Shown: positions 27,997-38,303, counted from the stretch's first letter. The stretch is 64,000 nt of DNA from an uncultured Clostridia bacterium (GCA_947510165.1 CANNSB010000008.1:1-64000), one strand, 5' to 3'. Notes: a model not told the origin generated them from the letters alone. Program-made: numbers and translations.

Positions 27997-29319
27997 CTAA
28001 TTTACTTTTTTAAATTTCGCTATAAAAAATCCATCTGTATCAAAAATATTTGGCAAAAAAGTTTGAAAATAATTATTTTTTTCTATAAAACTTAAATTTA
28101 TATTTAAATTTTCTGGTTTGAAATTATTATTATTTTTCAAAAATTTATCAACCATATTTTCATTTTCTTCTTTAGTTAAAGAGCATGTGGAATAATATAA
28201 ATATCCTCCTAATTTAACATATGAAGAAGAATTTTCAAGAATATTATATTGTATTTTATTAAGAGTATATATATCTTTTTCTAACTTATATTTTATTTCA
28301 GGCTTCCTTCTAATAATTCCTAATCCAAAGCAAGGAACATCACATAAAACTTTATCTGCTAGTGGGATATCTTTATCATATATTTCGCCATCATTTATAT
28401 CAGTCTTTATAATATCAATTCCTAATCTTACTGCACCTTTTTCTATAAGTCCTAATCTATTATTATAAATATCAAAAGATTTAATTGACCCTATATTTTC
28501 CATATATTGAGCAAGTGTAAAGGATTTTCCTCCTGGAGCGGCACAGATATCCAATAAAAAATCATTTTTATTTGGAGAGATAATTTTACAAAGAATTTGT
28601 GAAGATAAATCCTGTACATAAAAATATCCTTTTTTATATAAATACATATTTTCTATTGATGTAATATTTTTTAATTCTAATGCATTTGGTATATCTTTTA
28701 TAATATTATATTCTATATTTTCTTCTTCCAAAAGCTTTATAAAATCATTGATTTGTATTTTCAAACTATTAACTCTAATAAATAAAGGTGGTTTTCCAAT
28801 ACTTTTAGATAATATACTAATCATATTATCTTCACCATATTGGTTGATAAATTTTTGTATAATCCATTCTGGTGAAGAATATTTAATTGAATAATAAAAT
28901 AATTTGTTTTTTAATTTATTTGGTAGAGTATATTGTTTATTATCTCTTAAAAAATTTCTTAAAACACCATTTATAAATCCTGATGCTTTTTTATCTTTTT
29001 TAGTTTTAGATAGATTAACAGTTTCATTAACAGCTGCAAAATCTTTAACTCCATCTAAATATAAAAGTTGATAAATTCCTATTCTTAAAATATTTAAAAT
29101 ATTATAATTAATATTTTTTATACTAAATTTACAATATTTATCTATTATATAATCTAATGTTATTTTTCTTTCAATAATTCCATAAACTATAATACTTATA
29201 AAAGATTTTTCCTGATTAGTTATATTATTAGATGACAAAGATTTATTTATAGATATATTAGAAAAAGATTTTCTTTTTTCTATATCATTTAGTATTTTTA
29301 AAGCGATATTTCTAGACAT
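27997..29319 (-). CDS. rsmB: 16S rRNA m5C967 methyltransferase RsmB
   Basis: 440 aa. An N-terminal NusB-like RNA-binding domain (about 1-140) is fused to a SAM methylase. SAM motif I is DICAAPGGKSFTLAQ. The two catalytic cysteines are in DVPCFGLG (motif IV) and STCSLTKEEN (motif VI). It lies 3 nt after the zinc metallopeptidase gene. Confidence 0.96.
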   Translation of the reverse strand: MSRNIALKILNDIEKRKSFSNISINKSLSSNNITNQEKSFISIIVYGIIERKITLDYIIDKYCKFSIKNINYNILNILRIGIYQLLYLDGVKDFAAVNETVNLSKTKKDKKASGFINGVLRNFLRDNKQYTLPNKLKNKLFYYSIKYSSPEWIIQKFINQYGEDNMISILSKSIGKPPLFIRVNSLKIQINDFIKLLEEENIEYNIIKDIPNALELKNITSIENMYLYKKGYFYVQDLSSQILCKIISPNKNDFLLDICAAPGGKSFTLAQYMENIGSIKSFDIYNNRLGLIEKGAVRLGIDIIKTDINDGEIYDKDIPLADKVLCDVPCFGLGIIRRKPEIKYKLEKDIYTLNKIQYNILENSSSYVKLGGYLYYSTCSLTKEENENMVDKFLKNNNNFKPENLNINLSFIEKNNYFQTFLPNIFDTDGFFIAKFKKVN

Positions 29320-29322
29320 ATT

Positions 29323-30012
29323 TTACCTGTTTCTATTGCTTAGTGCAATAAGTCTTATTAAATTTGCTAAAGAAACTATTAAAGCTGCGACATAAGTCAT
29401 AGCTGCAGCAGATAAAACTTTTTTTGCACCAAATAATTCTTGTCCATCTAATATATTCCTGTTTTTAAGAGTAGAAATAGCTCTATTACTTGCATTAAAT
29501 TCTACTGGGAGAGTAACTAATTGAAAAATAACTACAGATAAAAATAATATAATTCCAATATTTATTAATATTGGAGCAGAAAAAATTATCCCTATCATAG
29601 CTAAAGGAATTGCCATAGATGAACCGATATTTGTTATTGGAATTATTGCTGCTCTAATTTTTATAGGAAAATATCCAACATTATATTGTATAGCATGGCC
29701 AACTTCATGCGCAGCAACCCCAATTGCTCCTACAGAATCGCTAGAATATGTTGAATCTGATAGTCTAATAATATTTGTCCTAGGATCAAAATGGTCTGAA
29801 AGTTCGCCAGCAACTCTTTCTATTTTTACATTACTAAGTCCATTTTCGTCTAAAATTTTTCGAGCAACTTGATATCCAGTATATCCTTTAACATTTGATA
29901 ATTTTTTATATTTATTAAATGTAGATTTAACATTTATTTGAGCAATAATTGCTATAATCATTGCAGGTAAAATTAAGTATAAATAATATGAATCAATACG
30001 AAAAAATGGCAT
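29323..30012 (-). CDS. Zinc-dependent membrane metallopeptidase, YugP family
   Basis: 229 aa from the ATG at 30012, which has GGAGGG in front. An N-terminal helix, a zinc motif HEVGHAIQY near residue 115, and two or three further membrane helices match the YugP/Zn_peptidase_2 family. Substrates are unknown. Its place between fmt and rsmB is conserved in Clostridia, which suggests cotranscription with translation genes rather than a shared pathway. Confidence 0.9.
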   Translation of the reverse strand: MPFFRIDSYYLYLILPAMIIAIIAQINVKSTFNKYKKLSNVKGYTGYQVARKILDENGLSNVKIERVAGELSDHFDPRTNIIRLSDSTYSSDSVGAIGVAAHEVGHAIQYNVGYFPIKIRAAIIPITNIGSSMAIPLAMIGIIFSAPILINIGIILFLSVVIFQLVTLPVEFNASNRAISTLKNRNILDGQELFGAKKVLSAAAMTYVAALIVSLANLIRLIALSNRNR

Positions 30013-30029
30013 AATATATCCCTCCAAAA

Positions 30030-30959
30030 TTAATTTTTAAAAATATAACCTTTTTGTAAATTACGACCTCTTAAAAAATCTTCACCAGACATTCTTTTTC
30101 CACCTTCATATTGAACTTCTAAGAATTCTATTCCTCCGTCTAATGTAGATATAATAAATTTTTTATCTGATAATAATATACCTGACATATCATTATTAAA
30201 AAGATCATTATTTATTTTGGCCTTATAGATTTTCAATGATTTATTATTTAAATAAGTGTATGCACAAGGCCAACTATACATACCTCTAATAAAATTATAT
30301 ATAGTTTGTGTATTTTTGTTAAAATCTATGATTGCAATTTCTTTAGATAACATAGGTGCGTATGAACTTAAACTATTATCTTGTTTTTCTCGTGGAGCTG
30401 TTCCATCTTTTATTTTGTCTATAGTTTTTATTATTAAATTTGAACCTATTAAAGAAAGGCGATCATGTAAGTCAAAAGATGTTTCATCTCGATAAATAAC
30501 TATTTCTTCTTTAAAAATCATATCGCCTGTATCAAGTCCTTCCGCCATATGCATTGTAGTAACTCCTGTTGTTTTTTCTCCATTAATTATACTCCATTGT
30601 ATTGGACCTGCACCTCTATATTTGGGAAGTAAAGATGCATGAATATTGATACATCCATATTTAGGAATATCTAAAATTGATTTAGGTAATATTTGACCAT
30701 ATGCAACAACAATAATTATATCAGGATTTAGTTGTTTTAATATTTGTATATTTTTTTCTTCTCTTAATTTATCTGGTTGATAAACATTTAAATTATATTT
30801 TATGGCCTGCTCTTTTACAGGAGAAAAACTTAATTTATATCCTCTTCCTTTTGGTCTATCAGGTTGAGTGAAAACTCCTTTTATGTTATAACCTTTTTCA
30901 TAAAGTTTTTTTAAAGAATTTACAGAAAATTCTGGAGTTCCCATAAAAACAATATTCAT
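30030..30959 (-). CDS. fmt: Methionyl-tRNA formyltransferase
   Basis: Formylates initiator Met-tRNA (the tRNA gene is at 61817). 309 aa from ATG 30959; an in-frame GTG at 30968 sits on the ribosome site. The formyl-THF domain has VFMGTPEFS at the start, the catalytic Asn/His/Asp region around NIHASLLPKYRGAGPIQW, and HMAEGLDTGDM. The C-terminal tRNA-binding domain follows. def lies immediately upstream. Confidence 0.97.
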   Translation of the reverse strand: MNIVFMGTPEFSVNSLKKLYEKGYNIKGVFTQPDRPKGRGYKLSFSPVKEQAIKYNLNVYQPDKLREEKNIQILKQLNPDIIIVVAYGQILPKSILDIPKYGCINIHASLLPKYRGAGPIQWSIINGEKTTGVTTMHMAEGLDTGDMIFKEEIVIYRDETSFDLHDRLSLIGSNLIIKTIDKIKDGTAPREKQDNSLSSYAPMLSKEIAIIDFNKNTQTIYNFIRGMYSWPCAYTYLNNKSLKIYKAKINNDLFNNDMSGILLSDKKFIISTLDGGIEFLEVQYEGGKRMSGEDFLRGRNLQKGYIFKN

Positions 30960-30984
30960 ATTTAACACCCTTTTTTAAATATTA

Positions 30985-31449
30985 TTATTTATAATCTTTT
31001 TTATCAACCATTTCTTTTGCAATATCCTTAAAAAGTATTCCGTTTAAATGATCAATTTCATGGAAGATAATTCTAGCTAAAAGATCTGTTGCAACTATTT
31101 CAAATGTTTTTCCATACCTATCCTTTCCACGAACCCTAACTGTGTTTGATCTGTCTACCATTCCAAATTCTTCCGGACATGAAAGACAACCCTCTATACC
31201 ATATTGATTTCCCTCTTGATCTATAATTTCGGGATTTATAAATTCACAAAATATTTTTTCATCATCTACTAAAATAATCCTTCTTAAAATACCTATCTGT
31301 GGAGCAGCAAGTCCAACACCATTATTTTTCTCCATAGTTTCTTTCATATCATCTAATAATATATGCAATTTTTCATCAAAGTTTTCTACTGGTTTTGAAA
31401 TTTTTCTTAATAAAGGATCACCATCCACTATTATAGTTCTTATTGCCAT
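30985..31449 (-). CDS. def: Peptide deformylase
   Basis: Removes the formyl group from new proteins. 154 aa. All three motifs are present: GVGLAAPQIG, EGCLSCPE with the metal Cys, and HEIDHLNG with the metal His residues and catalytic Glu. Paired with fmt as usual. Confidence 0.97.
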   Translation of the reverse strand: MAIRTIIVDGDPLLRKISKPVENFDEKLHILLDDMKETMEKNNGVGLAAPQIGILRRIILVDDEKIFCEFINPEIIDQEGNQYGIEGCLSCPEEFGMVDRSNTVRVRGKDRYGKTFEIVATDLLARIIFHEIDHLNGILFKDIAKEMVDKKDYK

Positions 31450-31474
31450 TTTAAACCCCCATTAAATTATATTT

Positions 31475-33907
31475 TTAATCTATATCAACTGATATTTTAA
31501 TATTTTTAAAACGATATTCCTTATATACATATATTATAGACATATTTATAAATTTTCTAATTATTTTATGCATTTTACATTTGATAATAAATTTAAATGT
31601 AAAATTATTATTAATCATATAAGGATAATTTTTACTAAATCCCATATATGAAAATAAAGTATTATTAGAGATATGACTATAGTTATAATTTATCATAGTT
31701 TCAATATATTTAACACAATCTATAAGAATTTTTTCTTGTTTTCCAGAAACATAAATAGTACAAATATCAACAAAAGGTGGATATAATAACTCTTTACGGA
31801 ATTCAATTTCTTTTTGATAAAACTTTTTATAATCTTGTTTTGCTGCAAGATGTAATATATCATTGTCTTTCAAAAAAGTTTGTATAATTGCTCTTCCTTT
31901 TTCGACTCCACGTCCAGCTCTACCAATAACTTGTGTAACTAATGAAAATGTATTTTCATTAGACCTATAATCAGAGTTATATAAAAAATTGTCTATTCCT
32001 AAAACTCCAACTAGAGTTACATTAAAAAAATTAAAACCTTTTGCAATCATTTGTGTACCTATAATTATATCATATTCATTATTATTAATTTCATTAATTT
32101 TATTTTCAAAATCAATTCTATTGTCTATACTATCAGTATCGATTCTTAATATTCTAGAGTCCGGTAAAAGTGATCTAATTTCATCTTCAATTTTTTGTGT
32201 TCCATATCCTAAAAATTCTATTTTATCTGTTTTACAATAAGAACATCTTTTAGTATATGGAATAGAATAGCTACAATAATGACAGATAATTCTATTATTT
32301 GTTTTATGATATATCATGTTTACAGTACAATTTTTACAAACAAAGCCTAAACCACAATTATAACATAATAAAATATTATTATATCCTCTTTTATTAACTA
32401 ATATAATAGATTGTTTTTTATCTAGTATATTTTTTTCAATTTCTCTATATAAATTTTTTGTAATCATATACTCATTATCATTACAATTAGTTAGATCAAC
32501 AAAAGTTACTGTTGAAACAGGGTTTTCATTATATCTTTTATCCATAGAATATAAACTATACTTATTTTCTATTGAGTTATAATAACTTTCAATACTTGGA
32601 GTTGCAGAAGCTAAAATAAGTAAGCAATTATTTTTAACAGCACGAAATTTTCCTATTTCTCTCGCATCATAACGTGGAGAGTTTTCTGATTTATAAGTTT
32701 TTTCATGCTCTTCATCTATAATTATTAATCCAATATTTTCTAAAGGTACAAATATAGAACTTCTTGTACCAACAACAATGCTAGCTTTTTTTTCATTAAT
32801 ACGTTTAAATTCGTCTAATCTTTCTGACATAGTTAAACCACTATGAATAATAGCTAAAATATCTCCGAAATATATTTTTAAAAAAGCAATTATTTGAGAT
32901 GTTAAAGATATTTCAGGGACAAGATATATGACAGTTTGTTTTTGGTTTATCACTTCTTTTATAAGCTTTAAAAATACAAAAGTTTTTCCACTTCCTGTTA
33001 TTCCATGAACTAATGAAACAATTGGTTTGTTTTTCTTATAATCACTTATCAGAGATTTATAAGTTTTTTCTTGTATTGAATTTAAAATTATATCCTGATT
33101 ATTATTTAAATTATAAATAGATTTTGGTCTACGATATTCTGGTTTTTCAAATATATCTATTATTTTCTTTTGTTCAAGATTTTTAATAACAGTTTGTGAA
33201 CATCCAGTAAAATAACATGCTTCTTTAATAGAACAAATCTGGACTTCATCAATAAAATTTATAACTAATTTATTTTTAGGTGTAATTTTATACATATTTC
33301 TATTTTCTATAAAATTAATATTTAATTTTATCATTTTGATATTAAAATCTTTTATATTTCTATTAATATTAAAATCTTTTAATATTATTTTATTATTTAT
33401 TAATTCTATAAATCTATTTTTACAATATCCATTATTATTGATAAATTTTAAAATTTCTGATTCTTTTTTTTTAATATCTAAAAATTTTAAAATCATTAAA
33501 TCTGATTTATGATAATTTAATAAATTTATATTTTTATTTAATGAATAAAAATATTCAAATTTATAATTTATTCCACTAGGTAAGATACATTGTATACCCT
33601 GATGATATGTACAGAATGTAGTTCGTACTAAAAAAGAAATAATAGATAATAACTCTATAGAAATAAAAGATTTATTATCTATTATTTCTATAATATATTT
33701 TAAGTTATTATCTATATTAATATTACTTTTTAAAATATCGAAAATTACACCCTGTTTTTTTTTATTTCCATTTCCAAATGGTATTATAACCCTTTTTCCT
33801 AATTCAATATTATTTATATCTTGTTCAGAAACATAATATGAATATAATTTATCTATATGATAAGGTATATTATATACAGCAATTTTAACAATAATAGATT
33901 TATCCAA
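31475..33907 (-). CDS. priA: Primosomal protein N' (replication restart helicase PriA)
   Basis: 3'-5' helicase that reloads the replisome at stalled forks. 810 aa, slightly longer than many because of Asn/Ile-rich stretches in the N-terminal DNA-binding half. Helicase motifs: HGITGSGKT (Walker A), DEEHEKTYKSE (motif II), GIGRAGRG-like VIGRAGRG (motif VI). Eight cysteines in CYNCGLGFVCKNC, CHYCSYS and CSYCKTD form the two zinc sites. It is followed by def and preceded by coaBC. Confidence 0.96.
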   Translation of the reverse strand: MDKSIIVKIAVYNIPYHIDKLYSYYVSEQDINNIELGKRVIIPFGNGNKKKQGVIFDILKSNINIDNNLKYIIEIIDNKSFISIELLSIISFLVRTTFCTYHQGIQCILPSGINYKFEYFYSLNKNINLLNYHKSDLMILKFLDIKKKESEILKFINNNGYCKNRFIELINNKIILKDFNINRNIKDFNIKMIKLNINFIENRNMYKITPKNKLVINFIDEVQICSIKEACYFTGCSQTVIKNLEQKKIIDIFEKPEYRRPKSIYNLNNNQDIILNSIQEKTYKSLISDYKKNKPIVSLVHGITGSGKTFVFLKLIKEVINQKQTVIYLVPEISLTSQIIAFLKIYFGDILAIIHSGLTMSERLDEFKRINEKKASIVVGTRSSIFVPLENIGLIIIDEEHEKTYKSENSPRYDAREIGKFRAVKNNCLLILASATPSIESYYNSIENKYSLYSMDKRYNENPVSTVTFVDLTNCNDNEYMITKNLYREIEKNILDKKQSIILVNKRGYNNILLCYNCGLGFVCKNCTVNMIYHKTNNRIICHYCSYSIPYTKRCSYCKTDKIEFLGYGTQKIEDEIRSLLPDSRILRIDTDSIDNRIDFENKINEINNNEYDIIIGTQMIAKGFNFFNVTLVGVLGIDNFLYNSDYRSNENTFSLVTQVIGRAGRGVEKGRAIIQTFLKDNDILHLAAKQDYKKFYQKEIEFRKELLYPPFVDICTIYVSGKQEKILIDCVKYIETMINYNYSHISNNTLFSYMGFSKNYPYMINNNFTFKFIIKCKMHKIIRKFINMSIIYVYKEYRFKNIKISVDID

Positions 33908-33911
33908 ATTA

Positions 33912-35129
33912 TCACCCTGTTATATCATAAATTATTTTATCTAATATTATTTTGGACAATTCACTTTTTTTCATTTTATTACAGAAAAAAATATCTTTTT
34001 TTGTAATAATAGTCCCAATATTTGTATCAACTTTAAACCCAGCACCTATTTCATTTAAATCATTTGCTACTATCATATCTAAATTTTTATTTTTAAATTT
34101 AATTTTTGCATTTTCTACTAAATTTTCTGTTTCCATACAGAAACCACATATGTACTGATTTTTTTGTTTGTTTTTTCCTAAATAATTTAATATGTCTATA
34201 TTTTCTATCAATTCAATATACTTAATATTATTTACTTTATCTTTTTTTATTTTTTCTTTTGATATATTATAAGATTTATAATCAGAAACAGCTGCAGCCT
34301 TTATAATAATATCAAAATTTTTATATATATTAGAAACAATATTAAACATATCATCACAAGAAGTAATATTTATTTTTTTTATTTTAAGAAATTTGGTTTC
34401 TATATTAGTAGGTCCTGAAATTAGAGTGACATCTGCTCCTCTTAAAAAAGCTTCTTCTGCTATAGCGTAGCCCATTTTACCAGAAGAATTATTAGAAATA
34501 AATCTAACTGGATCTATATTTTCAACCGTTGGACCTGCTGTAATCAATATTTTTTTACCAATAAAATCTTTAATTGTATTAATTTTCCCTAAAATTATAT
34601 CATGTATAGTGTCTACAGAAGCAAGCTTACCAATTCCATTTTCATTACAAGCCAAAAGTCCTGAAATAGGTGGTATAATTTCAAATTCATTATTAGATAG
34701 TTTAGTTATATTTTCTTGTATTATATTGTTTTCATACATAAAATTATTCATAGCAGGTGCTATTAATTTTATGCATCTAGAAGCCATAACTACTGTACTA
34801 AGCATATCATCAGCAATTCCATTAGCTATTTTAGATATAATATTTGCTGTTGCTGGTGCAATTAATAATATATCTGCTTTTTTTGCAATAGAGATATGCT
34901 TAATATCAATATAATCATAATTAGAGTCAAACATGTCTACAATACATCTGTTTTTAGATAAAGTTTGAAAGGTTAAAGGAGATATAAATTGCGTAGCGTT
35001 TTTAGTCATAATAATATTTATATTTATATTTTCATGTTTTGATAATCGACTAACTAAATCAGCGATTTTATAACATGAAATTCCACCAGAAACTCCAATA
35101 ACAATATTTATTTTATCTAATATCATCAC
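33912..35129 (-). CDS. coaBC: Bifunctional phosphopantothenoylcysteine decarboxylase / synthase
   Basis: Two consecutive steps of coenzyme A synthesis, 405 aa. The N-terminal flavoprotein CoaC domain has GVSGGISCYK, the active-site HI segment and APAMNNFMYEN. The C-terminal CoaB domain starts at ITAGPTVENIDPVRFI and has NSSGKMGYAIAE. Its start overlaps rpoZ by 17 nt. The last step of the same pathway (coaE, 38314) appears broken in this window. Confidence 0.96.
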   Translation of the reverse strand: MMILDKINIVIGVSGGISCYKIADLVSRLSKHENININIIMTKNATQFISPLTFQTLSKNRCIVDMFDSNYDYIDIKHISIAKKADILLIAPATANIISKIANGIADDMLSTVVMASRCIKLIAPAMNNFMYENNIIQENITKLSNNEFEIIPPISGLLACNENGIGKLASVDTIHDIILGKINTIKDFIGKKILITAGPTVENIDPVRFISNNSSGKMGYAIAEEAFLRGADVTLISGPTNIETKFLKIKKINITSCDDMFNIVSNIYKNFDIIIKAAAVSDYKSYNISKEKIKKDKVNNIKYIELIENIDILNYLGKNKQKNQYICGFCMETENLVENAKIKFKNKNLDMIVANDLNEIGAGFKVDTNIGTIITKKDIFFCNKMKKSELSKIILDKIIYDITG

Positions 35130-35328
35130 CTATTCCTTCTTCTTCTATCAATGTATAATCTCCATTGGCAAATTCTTCTACAGCTATTTTAACAGGTTTT
35201 TCAACAACTTCTATTTGATGTTTTTCTGCATCTTCTACGATTTCTCTAGCTCTTTTAGAAACAGCGATTACCAAAGAATAATAACTTTCATTATTTTTTA
35301 AAATATCTGATATAGATGGTCTATGCAT
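35113..35328 (-). CDS. rpoZ: RNA polymerase omega subunit
   Basis: 71 aa. Small core-polymerase subunit that helps assembly of beta-prime. The family motif is SYYSLVIAVSKRAREI. It overlaps gmk at its start and coaBC at its end, the classic gmk-rpoZ-coaBC-priA order. Confidence 0.94.
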   Translation of the reverse strand: MHRPSISDILKNNESYYSLVIAVSKRAREIVEDAEKHQIEVVEKPVKIAVEEFANGDYTLIEEEGIGDDIR

Positions 35329-35932
35329 TTTTTAACACCTCATAAATTATTTTTTTAGAATTTTCATATTTAAAATTTAGGCTATTTATAATGCTTAATA
35401 AATTATAGCAAGAATTATCAACTGTATCTATTGTTAAAACAAAGTCATAATTATGTGATATTTTTATCTCTTCTATAGCTGTTTTCAATCTTGAAGTAAT
35501 TTTTTCTAAAGTTTCTGTATTTCTATTTATAAGTCGATCTTCTAAAACTTTTAAACTAGGAGGCATAAAAAAAATAAAAGTGGCTCCAAAAAAATTTTTT
35601 TTGATCTGTAAAGCTCCATTAACTTCTATTTCTAGTATAACAGTTTTTCCTAAATTTATATTTTTTTGTATAAATTCTTTTGGAGTTCCATAAAAATGAT
35701 TGCAATATTTTGCATATTCGATAAATTCATTTTTACTTATTTTAGACATAAAAACATCTCGTGATACAAATAAATAATCTTTACCATCTATTTCATTAAA
35801 CCTTTTATCTCTCGTAGTCATAGATATTGATAAAATAATATTTTTATCTTCTTCTAATAATTTATTTATTACAGAACCTTTTCCACATCCAGATGGACCA
35901 GAAATAATTATAAGTTGACCCTTTTTATTCAT
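35321..35932 (-). CDS. gmk: Guanylate kinase
   Basis: Converts GMP to GDP. 203 aa. The P loop is ISGPSGCGKGSVI. The GMP-binding segment includes MTTRDKRFNEIDGKDYLFV and the later EVNGALQIK. It overlaps remA by 8 nt at its start and rpoZ by 8 nt at its end. Confidence 0.96.
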   Translation of the reverse strand: MNKKGQLIIISGPSGCGKGSVINKLLEEDKNIILSISMTTRDKRFNEIDGKDYLFVSRDVFMSKISKNEFIEYAKYCNHFYGTPKEFIQKNINLGKTVILEIEVNGALQIKKNFFGATFIFFMPPSLKVLEDRLINRNTETLEKITSRLKTAIEEIKISHNYDFVLTIDTVDNSCYNLLSIINSLNFKYENSKKIIYEVLKNA

Positions 35933-36194
35933 AAATATCTTCCTTATTTATATCATAATTATTAGAATAAAATCTATTATTAATTGTTTCTATAGTTAAT
36001 GAAGATAAAATAATATGTTCACTGTCCATTATGATAACAGATTTTGTTTTTTTTCCATGAGTTGCATCTACAAGCATTCCATCTTCTTTTGAATTTTGTA
36101 TTAATCTTTTTATAGGAGCGGTGTCTGGAGAAACAATAGATATAACTCTATTAGAAATTATCATATTTTCATAACCAATATTTATAAGTTTCAA
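35925..36194 (-). CDS. remA: RemA-family DNA-binding regulator (DUF370)
   Basis: 89 aa. RemA binds DNA and activates biofilm matrix genes in Bacillus; in Clostridia its target set is unknown. The family is recognised from INIGYENMIISNRVISIVSP and from DATHGKKTKSVIIMDS. It starts at a TTG behind TAGGTGA and heads the remA-gmk-rpoZ-coaBC-priA-def-fmt operon. The C-terminal 15 residues are variable. Confidence 0.93.
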   Translation of the reverse strand: MKLINIGYENMIISNRVISIVSPDTAPIKRLIQNSKEDGMLVDATHGKKTKSVIIMDSEHIILSSLTIETINNRFYSNNYDINKEDIYE

Positions 36195-36249
36195 AATATC
36201 ACCTAATTCTTATTATTTGATTTAAAAAATGATTCTCTAAAATTAACAT

Positions 36250-36276
36250 TACACACAATGGTCTTCATTGTGTGTA
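36250..36276 (-). terminator. Inverted repeat downstream of the aminopeptidase-side region, weak terminator
   Basis: An 11-bp perfect stem (36250-36260 with 36266-36276) between the M18 peptidase stop and remA. On the minus strand it is followed only by a short T-rich stretch, so termination is possible but weak. An operator for remA is an alternative. Confidence 0.5.
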
Positions 36277-36282
36277 AAAATA

Positions 36283-37671
36283 TTAACTATTATAAAATGA
36301 TAAAAAGGCTTTATAAGCCATATATATATCAGTTTTAGAAGCAAGTTCAAAAGGAGAATGCATAGATAAAATTGGAACACCTATATCAACAACATCAACA
36401 TTTAAATTTGCAATATAGGCAGCTACAGTTCCACCACCACCCTGATCAACTTTTCCTAATTCTCCTGTTTGCCAAATAACATTATTATCATTTAATATTT
36501 TTCTGATTTTTCCAACAAACTCAGCAGAAGCATCGGATGTTCCAGATTTCCCTCTGGATCCTACATATTTTGTAAGAACAACACCATAATTTAAATGAGC
36601 TGTATTTTTAACTTCTGTAACATCCTTAAAGTTTGGATCGAAACATACATTTACATCTGCAGAAAGACAACTAGAATTAGATAAAACTGTTCGTGATTCT
36701 ACATTATAATGTTTTGCTAAATCTGCTATAAAATACTTCATAGTAGCAGATTTAAGTCCAGTATTTCCTTCGCTACCGATTTCTTCTTTATCAGCTAATA
36801 TACAGACAGCTGTTGTTTTAATCTCTTCAGCTTCAACAATTGCTTTTAAAGAAGAAAAAGCACAAACTCTATCATCTTGACCATATCCACCAATAATACT
36901 TCTGTCAAATCCTATATCCCTTGCTTTAAATGATGGAACAATTTCAAGTTCTGATGAAAGAAAATCTTCTTCTATTATATCATATTTATCAAATAAATAT
37001 TTAAGTATATTCAATTTAACTTTTTCAGCAATATCATTATCTCTAAAAGGTCTTGAACCAACTAAAATATTAAGATTTTCACCAGTAATTCCTTCATTCA
37101 TTGTTTTTTTCATTTGGTCTTTAGATAAATGTGGAAGAAGATCTGTTATACAAAAAACAGGATCAGAATCTAATTCTCCTATAGATATATCAACAATTGA
37201 TCCATCTTTTTTAACAACAACACCCATTAAAGAAAGAGGGATAGCTGTCCATTGATATTTTTTAATTCCACCATAATAATGTGTTTTAAAATATGAAATT
37301 TCAGCTTCTTCATATAAAGCTCTAGGTTTTAAATCTATCCTAGGAACATCAATATGAGATGCTATAATATTGACACCTTTTTCTATAGGTTCTTTTCCTA
37401 TTATTGCCGCAATAATAGACTTACCTCTATTATTTAAATATACTTTATCTCCAGCAAAATATTTTTTAGAAGGATCAAATTCTATAAAACCTTCTTCTTT
37501 TAAATATTTTATAGAATATGTAACAGACCTTCTTTCTGTTTTAGAAAAATCTAAAAAATCTTTATATTTATCACAAAATAAATCAACAGTATTTAACTCT
37601 TTATCAGATAGAATAATACCTGCATTTTTTGGTTTTAAAGACAATTTTTTTTCTAATTCTTTACCTGTCAT
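36283..37671 (-). CDS. M18 family aminopeptidase
   Basis: Cytoplasmic di-zinc aminopeptidase, 462 aa. Metal and catalytic residues are visible in IASHIDVPRIDLKP, GGYGQDDRVCAF, LADKEEIGSEGNTG and MHSPFELASKTD. It corresponds to the Clostridia ApeB/LAP4-type enzymes that remove N-terminal residues from peptides. Single gene with AGGAG site; the transglycosylase-like gene lies 26 nt upstream. Confidence 0.93.
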   Translation of the reverse strand: MTGKELEKKLSLKPKNAGIILSDKELNTVDLFCDKYKDFLDFSKTERRSVTYSIKYLKEEGFIEFDPSKKYFAGDKVYLNNRGKSIIAAIIGKEPIEKGVNIIASHIDVPRIDLKPRALYEEAEISYFKTHYYGGIKKYQWTAIPLSLMGVVVKKDGSIVDISIGELDSDPVFCITDLLPHLSKDQMKKTMNEGITGENLNILVGSRPFRDNDIAEKVKLNILKYLFDKYDIIEEDFLSSELEIVPSFKARDIGFDRSIIGGYGQDDRVCAFSSLKAIVEAEEIKTTAVCILADKEEIGSEGNTGLKSATMKYFIADLAKHYNVESRTVLSNSSCLSADVNVCFDPNFKDVTEVKNTAHLNYGVVLTKYVGSRGKSGTSDASAEFVGKIRKILNDNNVIWQTGELGKVDQGGGGTVAAYIANLNVDVVDIGVPILSMHSPFELASKTDIYMAYKAFLSFYNS

Positions 37672-37697
37672 AAAATATCTCCTTAAATAATTAATTT

Positions 37698-38303
37698 TTA
37701 ATATGCTTTTTCATACATTTTTTTTATATTTAAAACATCTTTTATAAATGATTTTAATTCTTGATCAGTAATTTTATCAAAAATTAATTTGCTATTTTGA
37801 GAGATAGAAGAATCTTCTAGCCATTTATCAACCTGCTCTTCTCCAACTTGATAAGCAGCTATAGCTGTAGTTAAATCTAAATATTTATTTAGATAATATG
37901 CCATCAAATATGATCCATATTGAACATTAAATTGAGCAACTGACATTCTTTCAAAAGGCATATCTCCCCATTTTCTAGGCTTATGCTCTTTCATATGATT
38001 ATATACCCAATCATATTGTTCTTGACTAATTTGCATAATACCTCTTTCTCCATTTTCTCCTATTTTTTGGTTATCCAAACTACTTTTAGAAAAAGCAATA
38101 GCGTATAATAAATTAGTATCAACAGCAAAATCTTTTCCATTTATTTCAATTTCTGCATTATATGATTTTGGGTATTCTTCTCTAATTTTTGTTTTTTCCA
38201 TTTCTGTATATAAAGTAAATCCTAGTATAATGATTATTATGGCAATTATTATACCAATTATTATCTTGTTTTTTTTAGAAAACTTATTAGATTTTGTAGT
38301 CAT
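37698..38303 (-). CDS. Membrane-anchored lytic-transglycosylase-like protein lacking the catalytic Glu
   Basis: 201 aa from the second ATG (38303), which is 6 nt from GGAGG; the first ATG (38309) touches that site. One N-terminal membrane helix (about 13-34) and an SLT/goose-lysozyme-like domain: LLYAIAFSKSSL, GERGIMQISQEQYDWV, VQYGSYLMAYYLNKY, TAIAAYQVG. In active members the first motif reads KxESxF or similar; here the catalytic Glu position is Lys (FSKSS). The fold seems kept but cleavage is doubtful. It lies 10 nt from coaE, the common Clostridia order coaE-slt. Confidence 0.85.
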   Translation of the reverse strand: MTTKSNKFSKKNKIIIGIIIAIIIIILGFTLYTEMEKTKIREEYPKSYNAEIEINGKDFAVDTNLLYAIAFSKSSLDNQKIGENGERGIMQISQEQYDWVYNHMKEHKPRKWGDMPFERMSVAQFNVQYGSYLMAYYLNKYLDLTTAIAAYQVGEEQVDKWLEDSSISQNSKLIFDKITDQELKSFIKDVLNIKKMYEKAY

